A stretch of DNA of 64,000 nucleotides, taken from NCBI GenBank assembly GCA_041660815.1, contig JBAZVN010000014.1, positions 32,681 to 96,680 on the forward strand, in the 5' to 3' direction. Source of the stretch: PALSA-1006 sp041660815. Lineage in GTDB: Bacteria > Pseudomonadota > Gammaproteobacteria > Burkholderiales > Gallionellaceae. The first letter of the stretch is position 1; each line of letters opens with the position of its first letter. Under the pieces are notes generated by a model. The model worked only from the letters and a program-made list of their open reading frames with translations. It ran no database searches and was not told the origin of the DNA. The position numbers and the translations under genes are program-made. This document shows positions 1-9,295 of this stretch, one piece after another.

Positions 1-2
1 TA

Positions 3-1712
3 ACGAATAGTGATCTTGCAGAAATTGAGGCGTTAACTGACTTTAAATATAGCGGCACGAGGGGTGTGCAACCTATTGATTATATTTATCAAATTAAGCG
101 CCTTGCGCATCCCGATTTGCATTCGCCGATTTTTGGCGTGATGGCGGAATATATTGTCGGATTAAAAGAATATGCGGAGACTTTAAAGCAAGCGCGCAAA
201 GCGCAGCCTGAAGGATGGCTGGATTTAAATGCTTTTCCATTGTCGGGTGTGGAGCTGGTGGATGCGTATACTTTCCGCATCAAAGTGCTGGGGAAATATC
301 CCCAGTTTGCGTATTGGCTGGCGATGCCATTTTTCTCGCCGATGGCGTGGGAGGCCGAGCGTTTTTATGCCCAGGCCGGTATGCGAGAACGCAACCTGAC
401 GCTGGATTGGTGGCCGCTGGGGAGCGGCCCTTATTATCTTTCCGAGAATAATCCCAACCAGCGCATGGTGCTGACCAAGAACCCGAACTTCAATGGCGAA
501 TTTTATCCGTCGGAAGGTGAAGCGGGAGACCTGGAAGCCGGATTGCTACTCGATGCGGGCAAGCCTTTGCCGCTCATTGACCGGGTGGTATTCAGTCTGG
601 AAAAAGAAACGATTCCCTATTGGAACAAATTTTTGCAGGGATATTACGATGCTTCCGGCATCAGTTCGGACAGCTTTGATCAGGCGGTTCAGGTGAGTGT
701 GGGCGGCGAAGCCAATGTCACCGAGGACATGCAAGAGCAGGGCATCACTCTGTCCACTTCGGTGGCCACCTCCACCATGTACATGGGCTTTAACTGGCTT
801 GATCCGGTCGTGGGGGGGGGCTCTGAAAGCGCTCGAAAACTGCGCCGTGCGATTGCCATTGCCATGGATTTTGAAGAGTTCATTTCGATCTTTGCCAATG
901 GTCGGGGCATTGCTGCCCAATCGCCCATTCCCCCCGGAATATTCGGTTATCGCGAGGGGGAGACCGGCATTAATCATTATGTTTACGACTGGGAAAATAA
1001 CTCCCCAAAACGCAAATCAATCGAGGTTGCCAAACAGTTGCTCGGCGAGGCCGGTTATCCGAACGGGCTGAATGCAAAGACCAAGCAGCCGCTGGTGATT
1101 TACCTTGATACGACGGCAAATGGGGTAGGGGGGAAATCGCGTTTGGATTGGTTGCGCAAACAATTCGATAAACTCAATATTCAACTGGTGGTACGCAGCA
1201 CCGATTACAACCGCTTTCAAGACAAAATACGGCGCGGCGATACGCAAATGTTTTATTACGGTTGGAATGCGGATTATCCCGATCCGGAAAACTTTCTGTT
1301 TCTGTTGCATGGCGAACAAGGCAAGGTGGCAAACGGCGGGGAGAACGCGGCAAATTATTTAAATCCGGAATTTGACAGCCTATTTCAGCAAATGAAAAAC
1401 ATGCCGAATGGTGACGCGCGGCAAGCCATTATTGACGACATGCTGGAAATATTACACCGTGATTCACCGTGGTTGTGGGGGCATCACCCCAAAGATTATG
1501 TGCTGCGCCATCATTGGTTAAAAAATAGCAAGCCGAACAAAATGGCCAACAATAATTTGAAATATTTGCGTATTGATGCGGCGGAGCGTGACACCCTGCG
1601 CAAGCAATGGAATCAACCCCTGTTGTGGCCGTTAATCATTAGCGGATTAGCGCTTATTGCTTTGTTGTGGTGGCTGAGGCGGGTGATGCGGCGCAGGGAA
1701 GAGGCGAAGTAA
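3..1712 (+). CDS. ABC transporter extracellular solute-binding protein, family 5 (5' end outside window)
   Basis: The frame is open to the window edge, so the N-terminus and any signal peptide are missing; the GTG at 66 is internal. The visible 570 residues resemble oligopeptide/dipeptide-type binding proteins (SBP_bac_5 fold), for example the stretch around YYLSENNPNQRMVL and the YGWNADYPDPENFLFLLHG segment near the C-terminal lobe. Unusually for the family, the protein ends in a hydrophobic helix followed by RRVMRRREEAK, so it is probably anchored in the inner membrane facing the periplasm. It would deliver peptides or similar solutes to a permease encoded outside the window. Ligand unknown. 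Confidence 0.85.
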   Translation, partial: TNSDLAEIEALTDFKYSGTRGVQPIDYIYQIKRLAHPDLHSPIFGVMAEYIVGLKEYAETLKQARKAQPEGWLDLNAFPLSGVELVDAYTFRIKVLGKYPQFAYWLAMPFFSPMAWEAERFYAQAGMRERNLTLDWWPLGSGPYYLSENNPNQRMVLTKNPNFNGEFYPSEGEAGDLEAGLLLDAGKPLPLIDRVVFSLEKETIPYWNKFLQGYYDASGISSDSFDQAVQVSVGGEANVTEDMQEQGITLSTSVATSTMYMGFNWLDPVVGGGSESARKLRRAIAIAMDFEEFISIFANGRGIAAQSPIPPGIFGYREGETGINHYVYDWENNSPKRKSIEVAKQLLGEAGYPNGLNAKTKQPLVIYLDTTANGVGGKSRLDWLRKQFDKLNIQLVVRSTDYNRFQDKIRRGDTQMFYYGWNADYPDPENFLFLLHGEQGKVANGGENAANYLNPEFDSLFQQMKNMPNGDARQAIIDDMLEILHRDSPWLWGHHPKDYVLRHHWLKNSKPNKMANNNLKYLRIDAAERDTLRKQWNQPLLWPLIISGLALIALLWWLRRVMRRREEAK

Positions 1713-1929
1713 CGAGGGAAATTAATTTTTTATCAGCTTGGATTGTGAGTTACATAGTCGATGGTTGAAAGTTTGATTTTTTATAACTAGATGATTTAGT
1801 TTCGGAAGAGCAATGCTCTGAATGGATTTTCCCTTTGTGGATAATCCAGACATTCGAAATATTTCAACACTTCGCCTCTGAATAAATAATAGAATCTCGC
1901 CAACTGTTTTCGGTGAAGGAATATGAGTA

Positions 1930-3126
1930 ATGGAACAAGTTGATCGTATCAATGAAGCTTTGTTTCGCCAGCTTATCTCCAACTCCTCAATTCCACTTAT
2001 CGGCAGTGCTATTGGTAGTTTATTAGTTGCCATTTCACAGACGGAATCGAGCGATAGCGAAAAGATTATTAGTTGGTTGTGTCTTGTTTATGCAACACTT
2101 GCCGTACGTATCTGGCTTACACGTCGCTGTAAAAATCAACTCGCATCAACCGGCTATGAGGCCGACGCGGCGCGCCGACATGCATTGACTATAGGTCTAT
2201 CCGGTCTTGCCTGGGGGGCAGGGGGTCTGTTGATTATAGATTCAACTCCGATAGCCCTCGTTATCACGACCACGGCGATTCAGGCAATGGTAATGGGAGG
2301 TGTTTTAACGCTAGGTACATTTGTCCCTGCGTTTCTTGCCTTTGCGATTCCTGCGATCCTTCCAATGATTTTGGTTTTTGTATATCTTGGGGGAACCGCA
2401 AATTTTGTGCTGGCTTTGTACAGTTCAATTTTTCTTGCGCTAATGATCGGTATTGCGTTTCGTTATAACAAATCTCTTAGTAATGCATGGCAAATAACTT
2501 TTGAGAAAGAAGATCTCATCAAGTCTCTAACCGAAGCCAATGAAAAAATATCACTTCAGAATAACGAGCTGGCTCACATCGCTCATCATGACATGCTGAC
2601 TGGACTACCTAATCGCCAGATGCTGGCAGATCGCATGAGTCAAGCAATGACTCGTAGCCAGCGGAACCATAGCCAAGTTGCCGTATTATTCCTTGATTTG
2701 GATGGTTTTAAGCCGATCAATGATGAATTTGGTCATGAAGCTGGCGATGTGGCTTTGCAAGATGTAACCCAAAGATTGAGTGGCGCAATGCGCCGCGAAG
2801 ATACTTTGGCTCGGGTAGGTGGTGACGAGTTTGTCATTCTGCTATCCGATTTGAATGAGAATACTAAAGATGCGGTCGAGTTGGTTGCAAACAAATGTCT
2901 GTCAGTTTTTCAGCAACCCTTTTTAATTAACGATCAACCTCGCAGAATAGGTACGTCCATCGGAATTGCCATAGGCGATGGAGAGTGCTCACCGGACAAA
3001 TTATTAATTGCAGCTGATCTCGCAATGTATCGAGCCAAAGAAGCAGGTCGCAAACAGTTTTTCTGGGCTAATGAATGTTTGAGCTGCTCTCACGGTGATA
3101 AGACATCTTGTAGTATTCATAAGTAG
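1930..3126 (+). CDS. membrane-anchored diguanylate cyclase (GGDEF)
   Basis: 398 aa. The N-terminal ~190 residues hold several hydrophobic segments, probably a membrane sensor of MASE type. A short helical linker precedes a GGDEF domain. The active-site GGDEF is intact at residues 297-301, and an RxxD inhibitory site (RRED) lies five residues upstream. It should therefore make cyclic di-GMP from GTP and be feedback-inhibited by it. No EAL domain is present. The ATG at 1930 is chosen because the ATG at 1923 runs into a stop. It stands alone between a transporter gene and a pseudogene, after a 217-bp spacer. The input signal is unknown. Confidence 0.9.
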   Translation: MEQVDRINEALFRQLISNSSIPLIGSAIGSLLVAISQTESSDSEKIISWLCLVYATLAVRIWLTRRCKNQLASTGYEADAARRHALTIGLSGLAWGAGGLLIIDSTPIALVITTTAIQAMVMGGVLTLGTFVPAFLAFAIPAILPMILVFVYLGGTANFVLALYSSIFLALMIGIAFRYNKSLSNAWQITFEKEDLIKSLTEANEKISLQNNELAHIAHHDMLTGLPNRQMLADRMSQAMTRSQRNHSQVAVLFLDLDGFKPINDEFGHEAGDVALQDVTQRLSGAMRREDTLARVGGDEFVILLSDLNENTKDAVELVANKCLSVFQQPFLINDQPRRIGTSIGIAIGDGECSPDKLLIAADLAMYRAKEAGRKQFFWANECLSCSHGDKTSCSIHK

Positions 3127-3152
3127 CATTTGGCTGTACTTGCAGCTCAGTT

Positions 3153-3700
3153 ATGGGGAGGTTTGAATGTCTCTTCCGTCCACAAAGTGCTCAGTCACGG
3201 CGAATTGATGTTGTCTGGCTTCCCAAGGAAGGGCCGGGGGGCAATAAATTTTCTGAAAAAGTTTTCAAAGGCCCCATTCCCCGCATGACCCGCGATGCGC
3301 TGGACTACATCAAACGCAACCTGAATACCGAAACGGTCATCAAGCACTACGGATGCGCCGAGTCAACCTGTGTTGAAAACTTCCCTTGCGCTGCAATCGA
3401 AGAGACCGTGGTCAATGCGGTTTATCACCGGGGTTAAGATACGCTTGAACCCGTCGAAATCCGTCTCGAACAGTCTGAGTTGATGGTTACAGCTATCACG
3501 GGCTAGATCGTTCTATGCGCCTCGAACAACTGCGCGTTGGCGGTGTCCAACCACGCCGCTGTCGCAATCGCCGTATTGGGGAATTTTTGAAAGAACTGAA
3601 ATTTCCGAAGGCTGTTCCACGGGTATTCTAAAAATTATGGGTGTGATGGTGGAAAATGGTTCCCCTCCCGCCGATTTTGGGGTGGACGGGTGGATACCGG
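3153..3700 (+). pseudogene. remnant of an AlbA_2-type ATP-binding / putative DNA-binding protein
   Basis: The open part (3153-3437) contains FKGPIPRMTRDALDYIKRN and PCAAIEETVVNAVYHRG. These are recognisable from COG2865-type proteins, an AlbA_2 domain followed by a GHKL-like ATP-binding part. After the stop at 3435-3437 the similarity continues through further stops: EPVEIRLEQSEL just downstream, then RSMRLEQLRVG and RNRRIGEFLKELKF. The gene is broken by several lesions and lacks its own 5' part. Family assignment is from memory of conserved strings. It is most likely a dead remnant of a mobile regulator. Confidence 0.7.
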
Positions 3701-3869
3701 CAGCAAGGTGAAATACTAAATCGCCCACGTTTGGGCAGATGAGTTGGACAGTTTGCGTGATTTTCTCAGGCTGACCACGCTCGTTATAACGTCTTTTACG
3801 GAATATCGCCCGTCTTTCCTGTTAGAATGCCGGCCCGTAACTGCGCGGGGTGTTAATTGCAACAAAGGG

Positions 3870-3913
3870 CAATAAAAAACCCCATATCGTTGATTATATG
3901 AGGTTTTTTATTG
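3870..3913 (-). terminator. intrinsic terminator of tRNA-Leu
   Basis: An 18-bp stem with an 8-nt loop (3870-3887 paired with 3896-3913) carries A-runs on one side and T-runs on the other, so it can act in both directions. On the minus strand it lies directly after the tRNA-Leu 3' end, which makes it the natural end of that transcript. Confidence 0.8.
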
Positions 3914-3918
3914 CTGTT

Positions 3919-4003
3919 TGGTGCCCAGAAGAGGACTCGAACCTCCACACCTTGCGGCACACGGACCTGAACCGTGCGCGTCTACCAATTCCGCCATCTG
4001 GGC
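3919..4003 (-). tRNA. tRNA-Leu (anticodon CAG)
   Basis: 85 nt including an encoded CCA. The acceptor stem GCCCAGA pairs with TCTGGGC. The anticodon stem CACGG/CCGTG encloses TTCAGGT, which places CAG at the anticodon. A long variable arm of class II type is present, and the T loop is TTCGAGT. It is transcribed away from rnr and followed by an intrinsic terminator. Confidence 0.97.
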
Positions 4004-4048
4004 ATTGCTTAAGGGTGCGCACTTTAATTGCTATAGGATTTACTGTCA

Positions 4049-6346
4049 ATGACATCTAAGAAAAAAAATATTCGCGAGCTTGATCCATTTTTAGAGCGGG
4101 AGCGCGAGCAATACGATAACCCCTTGCCTAGTCGCGAATATATTTTGCAAATCCTGGCTGAACGCGGCGTGCCGATCGACCAGGATGAGCTGTGTACTTT
4201 GCTGCGAATTGAGCTGGACGAGGAAGATTTGTTTAATCGTCGTCTGCGCGCCATGGAACGCGACGGCCAAATTATGCGCAACCGCAAACGCGCTATTTGC
4301 GTGATGGATAAGCTGGATCTGGTTAAAGGTAAGGTGCAGGGACATCCCGACGGTTTTGGTTTTTTAATTCCGGAAGACGGTAGTGATGATCTGGTGCTGA
4401 GCGCCAAAGAAATGCACAAGGTATTGCATGGCGATACCGTGATGGCGCGAGTGGGCGGAACGGACCGGCGTGGTCGCCGTGAAGCCAGTATTGTGGAGGT
4501 GCTGGAGCATGGCACGCAGCGTCTGGTCGGACGCTTATACGAGGAACATGGCATCCGCTTTGTGGTCGCAGAAAACCGCCGCATTAGTCAGGATATTCTG
4601 GTTACGCCGGGCGAATATAGCGATGCCAAAGTAGGGCAAGTGGTGGTGCTGGAAATTTTGTCGCAGCCGTCCAAGCACGCGCAACCGGTGGGACGCATCA
4701 TTGAGGTATTGGGAAATTATGCCGACCCCGGCATGGAGATTGAAATTGCACTGCGCAAACATGATTTGCCCAATGAGTTTCCTCACGATGCCAAGCATCA
4801 GGCTGAAAAGTTTTCTCCTGCAGTGTCTCCCGCCGATTATGCGGGACGTGAGGATGTTCGACCGCTGCCCCTGGTGACAATTGACGGTGAGACGGCGCGT
4901 GATTTTGATGATGCGGTGTATTGCGAACCTTCTGCTACCGGCTATCGTCTGGTGGTGGCGATTGCAGATGTGAGCTCGTATGTGCAGTCGGGTGATGCGC
5001 TGGATCAGGAAGCGATTAATCGCGGCAATTCGGTGTATTTTCCCCGGCGCGTTATCCCGATGTTGCCGGAAGAGCTGTCCAACGGCTTATGCTCGCTAAA
5101 TCCCAATGTGGAGCGTTTGTGTATGGTCTGCGATATGCAGATTGACCGTGCCGGCGAAATTCTCGGGTATCGCTTTTATCCTTCTGTGATGCTTTCCAAA
5201 GCACGTCTGACCTATACGCAAGTGGCGGATATGCTGGCCAACCCAAAGGGTGAAACTGCGCAACAGTTTGCTAGCGTATTGTCGCATATTAATCATCTAT
5301 ATACGCTGTTTCAGACCCTGTTGCAGGCGCGTGAAAAACGCGGCGCGATTGACTTTGAAACCGTTGAAACCCAGATGATTTTCAATGCGGATGGCAAGAT
5401 TGAAAAAATTGTGCCGGTGGTGCGCAATGATGCGCATAAATTGATTGAAGAGTGCATGCTGGCCGCCAACGTGTGCGCCGCAGCTTTTTTGAATGAGCAT
5501 AAACATCCGGTTTTGTACCGGGTGCATGAAGGTCCCACCCCGGAAAAGCTGGATGCGGTGCGCGAATTCTTCAAGGAATTTGGTCTGCAATTGGGGGGCG
5601 GAGATGATCCCCAGGCAAGCGATTATTCAAAACTGCTTAAACAAATTAAAGGTCGTCCCGATGCGGGATTATTGCAAACCGTGATGCTGCGCTCCCTGCG
5701 CCAAGCCAAATACAATCCGGAAAATGTCGGTCACTTTGGCTTGGGTTACGAGGCTTATGCGCATTTCACCTCGCCGATTCGCCGCTATCCGGATTTGCTG
5801 GTGCACCGCGCGATCAAAGCTGTTCTGCACGGCAAACAATATAAACCCGCATTGAAATGGGATGAGTTGGGCATTCATTGCTCGCAAACCGAGCGTCGTG
5901 CCGATGATGCGACGCGCGATGTGGAAGCGTGGCTGAAATGTTTTTACATGCGCGATCATTTGGGCAGCGAATTCGAAGGTTCAATTTCTTCGGTGACCGG
6001 TTTTGGCTTGTTTGTCGCGTTAGATGAACTGTATGTGGAAGGGTTAATTCACGTTTCAGAATTGGGAACGGATTACTTCCATTTTGATGCCGCCAAGCAT
6101 CAGATGCTGGGTGAGCGAACCGGCAAGCGTTATCGTTTGGGGGATCGCGTTAAAGTTAAAGTGGTGCGCGTGGATATGGAAAGTACCAAGATTGATTTTT
6201 CTTTGGTGGAAAGTGAATCTGAAAAATTACCCGTGTTAAATGTTGGCGCTTGGGGCGCAGCGCCGCCCCCCAATAAAACCAAGAAATCCGCAGCCGCAAC
6301 AACCAAGAAACCCCGTGCTACCAAATCAGGAAAAAAACATGGCTGA
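4049..6346 (+). CDS. rnr: ribonuclease R
   Basis: 765 aa, the normal length for this 3'-5' exoribonuclease of the RNB family, which degrades structured RNA and takes part in mRNA and rRNA quality control. An N-terminal winged-helix/cold-shock part comes first. The RNB catalytic domain shows the acidic site GETARDFDDAVYC and the typical FTSPIRRYPDLLVHR. An S1 domain follows near residues 645-725, and the tail is basic and lysine-rich. The tail overlaps the start of rlmB by 8 nt, the conserved rnr-rlmB operon. Confidence 0.97.
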   Translation: MTSKKKNIRELDPFLEREREQYDNPLPSREYILQILAERGVPIDQDELCTLLRIELDEEDLFNRRLRAMERDGQIMRNRKRAICVMDKLDLVKGKVQGHPDGFGFLIPEDGSDDLVLSAKEMHKVLHGDTVMARVGGTDRRGRREASIVEVLEHGTQRLVGRLYEEHGIRFVVAENRRISQDILVTPGEYSDAKVGQVVVLEILSQPSKHAQPVGRIIEVLGNYADPGMEIEIALRKHDLPNEFPHDAKHQAEKFSPAVSPADYAGREDVRPLPLVTIDGETARDFDDAVYCEPSATGYRLVVAIADVSSYVQSGDALDQEAINRGNSVYFPRRVIPMLPEELSNGLCSLNPNVERLCMVCDMQIDRAGEILGYRFYPSVMLSKARLTYTQVADMLANPKGETAQQFASVLSHINHLYTLFQTLLQAREKRGAIDFETVETQMIFNADGKIEKIVPVVRNDAHKLIEECMLAANVCAAAFLNEHKHPVLYRVHEGPTPEKLDAVREFFKEFGLQLGGGDDPQASDYSKLLKQIKGRPDAGLLQTVMLRSLRQAKYNPENVGHFGLGYEAYAHFTSPIRRYPDLLVHRAIKAVLHGKQYKPALKWDELGIHCSQTERRADDATRDVEAWLKCFYMRDHLGSEFEGSISSVTGFGLFVALDELYVEGLIHVSELGTDYFHFDAAKHQMLGERTGKRYRLGDRVKVKVVRVDMESTKIDFSLVESESEKLPVLNVGAWGAAPPPNKTKKSAAATTKKPRATKSGKKHG

Positions 6347-7085
6347 GACACGTATCATCCACGGCTTTCATGCCGTTATAGGACGCATTCGGCAAAATGC
6401 CGACGGAGTGCAGGAAATTTATGTAGACACGGCACGGCGCGATCCGCGTGCGCGGGATTTGTTGAAGCTGGCTGAGACAAATGGCGTCCGTATCGTGCCG
6501 GTGGATGGCAAACGTTTGGATGGCTTGGCGGGTAACACGCGTCATCAGGGGGTTGCGGCGCGGGTGGATGCCGCACAGCGAGTACAACATTTGGACGATG
6601 TGCTGGACACCTTAACCGAGCCCGCTTTATTGCTGGTGTTGGACGGAGTGCAAGATCCGCATAATTTGGGCGCCTGTTTGCGCAGTGCCGATGCGTTTGG
6701 TGTGCATGCGGTAATTGCGCCCAAAGACCGGGCGGTGGGCATTAATGCCACGGTTGAAAAGGTGGCGTGCGGTGCGGCAGAAACAGTGCCTTATATTACG
6801 GTCACCAACATTTCGCGCACCTTGCGCGAATTGCAGGAGCGCGAAATCTGGGTGGTCGGTGCGGATGGAGAAGCCGAGACAGATTTAAACGGCTTTAAAC
6901 ATACCGGCGCAATTGCCTGGGTGTTGGGCGCCGAAGGTGAAGGTTTGCGCCGTTTAACGCGTGAAACCTGTGATGAGCTGGTACGCATTCCGATGCTGGG
7001 GAGTGTGGAAAGTTTGAATGTTTCCGTGAGTACCGGAATCTGTTTGTTTGAAGCGCGCAGGCAGCGTGCAGGCTTGTTGAAATAA
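6339..7085 (+). CDS. rlmB: 23S rRNA (guanosine-2'-O-)-methyltransferase RlmB
   Basis: 248 aa. SpoU/SPOUT-family methyltransferase that 2'-O-methylates G2251 of 23S rRNA using SAM. The three SPOUT motifs are visible: NLGACLRSADAFG, VLGAEGEGLR, and the knot segment VESLNVSVSTGICLFE. The frame is open further upstream inside rnr, but the family N-terminus (ETRIIHGFHAV) fits the ATG at 6339, which overlaps the rnr stop and implies translational coupling. Confidence 0.96.
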   Translation: MAETRIIHGFHAVIGRIRQNADGVQEIYVDTARRDPRARDLLKLAETNGVRIVPVDGKRLDGLAGNTRHQGVAARVDAAQRVQHLDDVLDTLTEPALLLVLDGVQDPHNLGACLRSADAFGVHAVIAPKDRAVGINATVEKVACGAAETVPYITVTNISRTLRELQEREIWVVGADGEAETDLNGFKHTGAIAWVLGAEGEGLRRLTRETCDELVRIPMLGSVESLNVSVSTGICLFEARRQRAGLLK

Positions 7086-7156
7086 GCGGGGCAGGCGGAA
7101 TGTCTGCGCACAGAAAAGTTTTGAGCGATTACCGCAAAAAATGCTGAAAGGGCATT

Positions 7157-7372
7157 ATGTTGAAATTTGATTTTTCAGTGTTGACCAAACAGGGCCAGCG
7201 CGTTGAAAGTGTGGTGATCGCGGCGTACGATCAGGCGGATGCCGAGCGCAAGTTGCGCCAAATGTATCGCTATTGTGAAATCATTCGCTGCACGCCGAAA
7301 GAAGAAGAGGCGGGAATGAAGACTTCGCAGGCACTGTCTGTTGAAGAGATTTTGACGTTGATTTCCAGATGA
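7157..7372 (+). CDS. small conserved-looking protein of unknown function
   Basis: 71 aa, starting MLKFDFSVLTKQGQRVESVV. A beta-rich N-terminus precedes a helical region (DQADAERKLRQMYRYCEII), somewhat like small domains that take up a modified residue or bind a partner. AAAGGG lies just upstream of the ATG. It follows rlmB by 71 nt on the same strand and may be the last gene of that operon. I do not recognise the family. Confidence 0.6.
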   Translation: MLKFDFSVLTKQGQRVESVVIAAYDQADAERKLRQMYRYCEIIRCTPKEEEAGMKTSQALSVEEILTLISR

Positions 7373-7432
7373 ATGCTTTTATTGATTTTCTTGTCTAACT
7401 TGCAACTTATTGATTATTAGGGTTTATATTTG

Positions 7433-8200
7433 CTATTCAATAAACCCGGACTCTATTAATTCCTTCGCGAGTTCATCATAATCCTGTGCGCCACGACTGT
7501 TCGGTGCATGTTCAAATACTGTCTTATTGAGTGCGGGACTTTCGGCCAGGCTGACATTTTCCGCGATTCTGGTTTTGCACACATCCTCGCCGAAATGAGC
7601 TTCTACCTGGCGCAAAATATCCCACCCCATGCGCCGACGCCCGTCAAAACGTGTGAGCAAATAGCGGCGTGGTACCCGTTTTTTTAACACTTGCTCAAGC
7701 GCGTTGAGCGCTTTTTCCAGTTGAATTGCGCCCTTGGTGGAAAGGTGATCCGCAGAAATCGGAATGATCAAACCCTGGCAGGCAAAAATAGCATTAAGGG
7801 ACAGCACGCCAATCATCGGGCAGCAATCGATGACCAGAGGTGAGTCCTTTTTTCCGAAAGTTTCCGCCTGCAGACTGATGTTAAGGCGATTAACGACATT
7901 GTAGCCTTTGCCGAAAAGGGCATCGACCTTGGAGAGTTCCGTGTGGGAAGGAATTATTTTGATTCCGCAATGAGATTCTTTTATCAGCTCTCGCAAAGGT
8001 CGGTTGCGTTGAAACAGGCTTAGAACTGTTTCATCTCCAGAGCGGGCAGTAATGCCGGTGATACTGCTGAAATGGGCCTGAGGATCAAGATCCAAACCAT
8101 AAGCGCTGCGACCGGTGCGGGTTAAAGCGGCGGCCAAATTAAGCGCAGTGGTGGTTTTTCCTACGCCTCCTTTTTGATTGAACACCGCAACAATAGTCAT
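7433..8200 (-). CDS. ParA/MinD-family ATPase
   Basis: 255 aa. It opens with the deviant Walker A motif FNQKGGVGKTTTALNLA, followed by LDLDPQAHFSS (switch I) and LVIDCCPMIGVLSLNA (Walker B region). These are classical ParA features: an ATP-dependent dimer that binds DNA or a surface and positions cargo. No parB lies beside it, so it is an orphan ParA rather than the chromosomal parAB pair. It begins 3 nt after the HD-domain gene ends and is probably co-transcribed with it. Confidence 0.9.
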   Translation of the reverse strand: MTIVAVFNQKGGVGKTTTALNLAAALTRTGRSAYGLDLDPQAHFSSITGITARSGDETVLSLFQRNRPLRELIKESHCGIKIIPSHTELSKVDALFGKGYNVVNRLNISLQAETFGKKDSPLVIDCCPMIGVLSLNAIFACQGLIIPISADHLSTKGAIQLEKALNALEQVLKKRVPRRYLLTRFDGRRRMGWDILRQVEAHFGEDVCKTRIAENVSLAESPALNKTVFEHAPNSRGAQDYDELAKELIESGFIE

Positions 8201-8203
8201 AGA

Positions 8204-9256
8204 TTATGATTGAACAGGACTCTGTGTATCTAGTAAGGCGGGGTTAATCTGAACCAATTTCTGGACAATGCCATGGCGCTTTAACATTGACAGCCATTCG
8301 CTTTCGTTGAGCTGGATAATTTTATCCAGATACGCAATATTACGTTCGACCGACTCCAGATAATAGTTTTTATTGATGGCAATCCATTCGTTGAAATGCA
8401 TATTGAGATAATGCACAACACCGCCCAGTTCGCCGTCCAGAGTGATCTTCATCAAGTCATAAAAGCTGCGGGTTTTTTTCAGTAAATCATGAATATTTTT
8501 ATAGTTGCCAATATCGGCTTCCTTAAATTCTAGGAATAAAAATAACAGCTTCTCAAGATAAGCGCGATCAGCCATCTGACCGGACATATCGGCACTGCCC
8601 ACAATCTGTCCCTGTAATTTAACGCGTGAATCGGGGAATTCAATTTCGGATAATTTATGGTTCATTTCGGTGCAGCGAATAATCAGCGTTAAAGGTGTTT
8701 TCCAATCTTCCGGAAGGTTCCAGTTTGCCAAATTATCCTGCATGAATTTGATACCGCGCGGGATATGCGTTTGTGTAAATTGCGCACCGCTACCGGTAGA
8801 CTCGTGGCATTTTTGCGCATAGCCAATATCGTGCAGCAATGCCGCCACCATTATCTGGGAGACTTCAGTTTCGCTTAACGGCGTGCCGGAAACGTGTACT
8901 CCGTGCAAAATACGCACCGCGCAGATAAATACATCCAGAGTATGGCGCAGATCGTGATAGGGGGTTTGGATATGGCAGTAGCCGGGATAGGAACCGTCGA
9001 ACAGGCACATCACATCGTCAAAAACATTGCGCACCCCGGTTAAATATATATCGGGATGAATGCTCGTAACAATTTGAGTTGCTTTGTCCCAAGTATCGAT
9101 TGGATCAATGTTGACAAATAGTTCTCTGATTTCTGCCGCGGGCAGATTGTGCTCTTTAGCTCCCATGGTCGCATTTTGCATCGCCTTTTCTGATTCTGCA
9201 AGCAGCTTGGGATAAAATAAACGACCAGAGTCAATCAGTTGAAAGTTGTTGTCCAT
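8204..9256 (-). CDS. HD-domain phosphohydrolase (cyclic-nucleotide phosphodiesterase-like)
   Basis: 350 aa. Two metal-binding motifs are clear: YHDLRHTLDVF, matching the YHNxxH-type signature of class I cyclic nucleotide phosphodiesterases, and ALLHDIGYAQ (HD). A further conserved Asp sits in IVGSADMSGQMADR. A cytosolic metal-dependent phosphohydrolase is likely, but the substrate cannot be read from sequence. It lies immediately upstream of the orphan parA and diverges from the sulfotransferase gene, with only 39 bp for both promoters. Confidence 0.75.
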   Translation of the reverse strand: MDNNFQLIDSGRLFYPKLLAESEKAMQNATMGAKEHNLPAAEIRELFVNIDPIDTWDKATQIVTSIHPDIYLTGVRNVFDDVMCLFDGSYPGYCHIQTPYHDLRHTLDVFICAVRILHGVHVSGTPLSETEVSQIMVAALLHDIGYAQKCHESTGSGAQFTQTHIPRGIKFMQDNLANWNLPEDWKTPLTLIIRCTEMNHKLSEIEFPDSRVKLQGQIVGSADMSGQMADRAYLEKLLFLFLEFKEADIGNYKNIHDLLKKTRSFYDLMKITLDGELGGVVHYLNMHFNEWIAINKNYYLESVERNIAYLDKIIQLNESEWLSMLKRHGIVQKLVQINPALLDTQSPVQS

Positions 9257-9295
9257 TGTTAAACGGATAATCGTAATTTTTTTGGAGAATTTTGC

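Noticed and set aside
3850..4059. plus-strand ORF over tRNA-Leu
   Set aside because: Antisense translation of a clear tRNA and its terminator.
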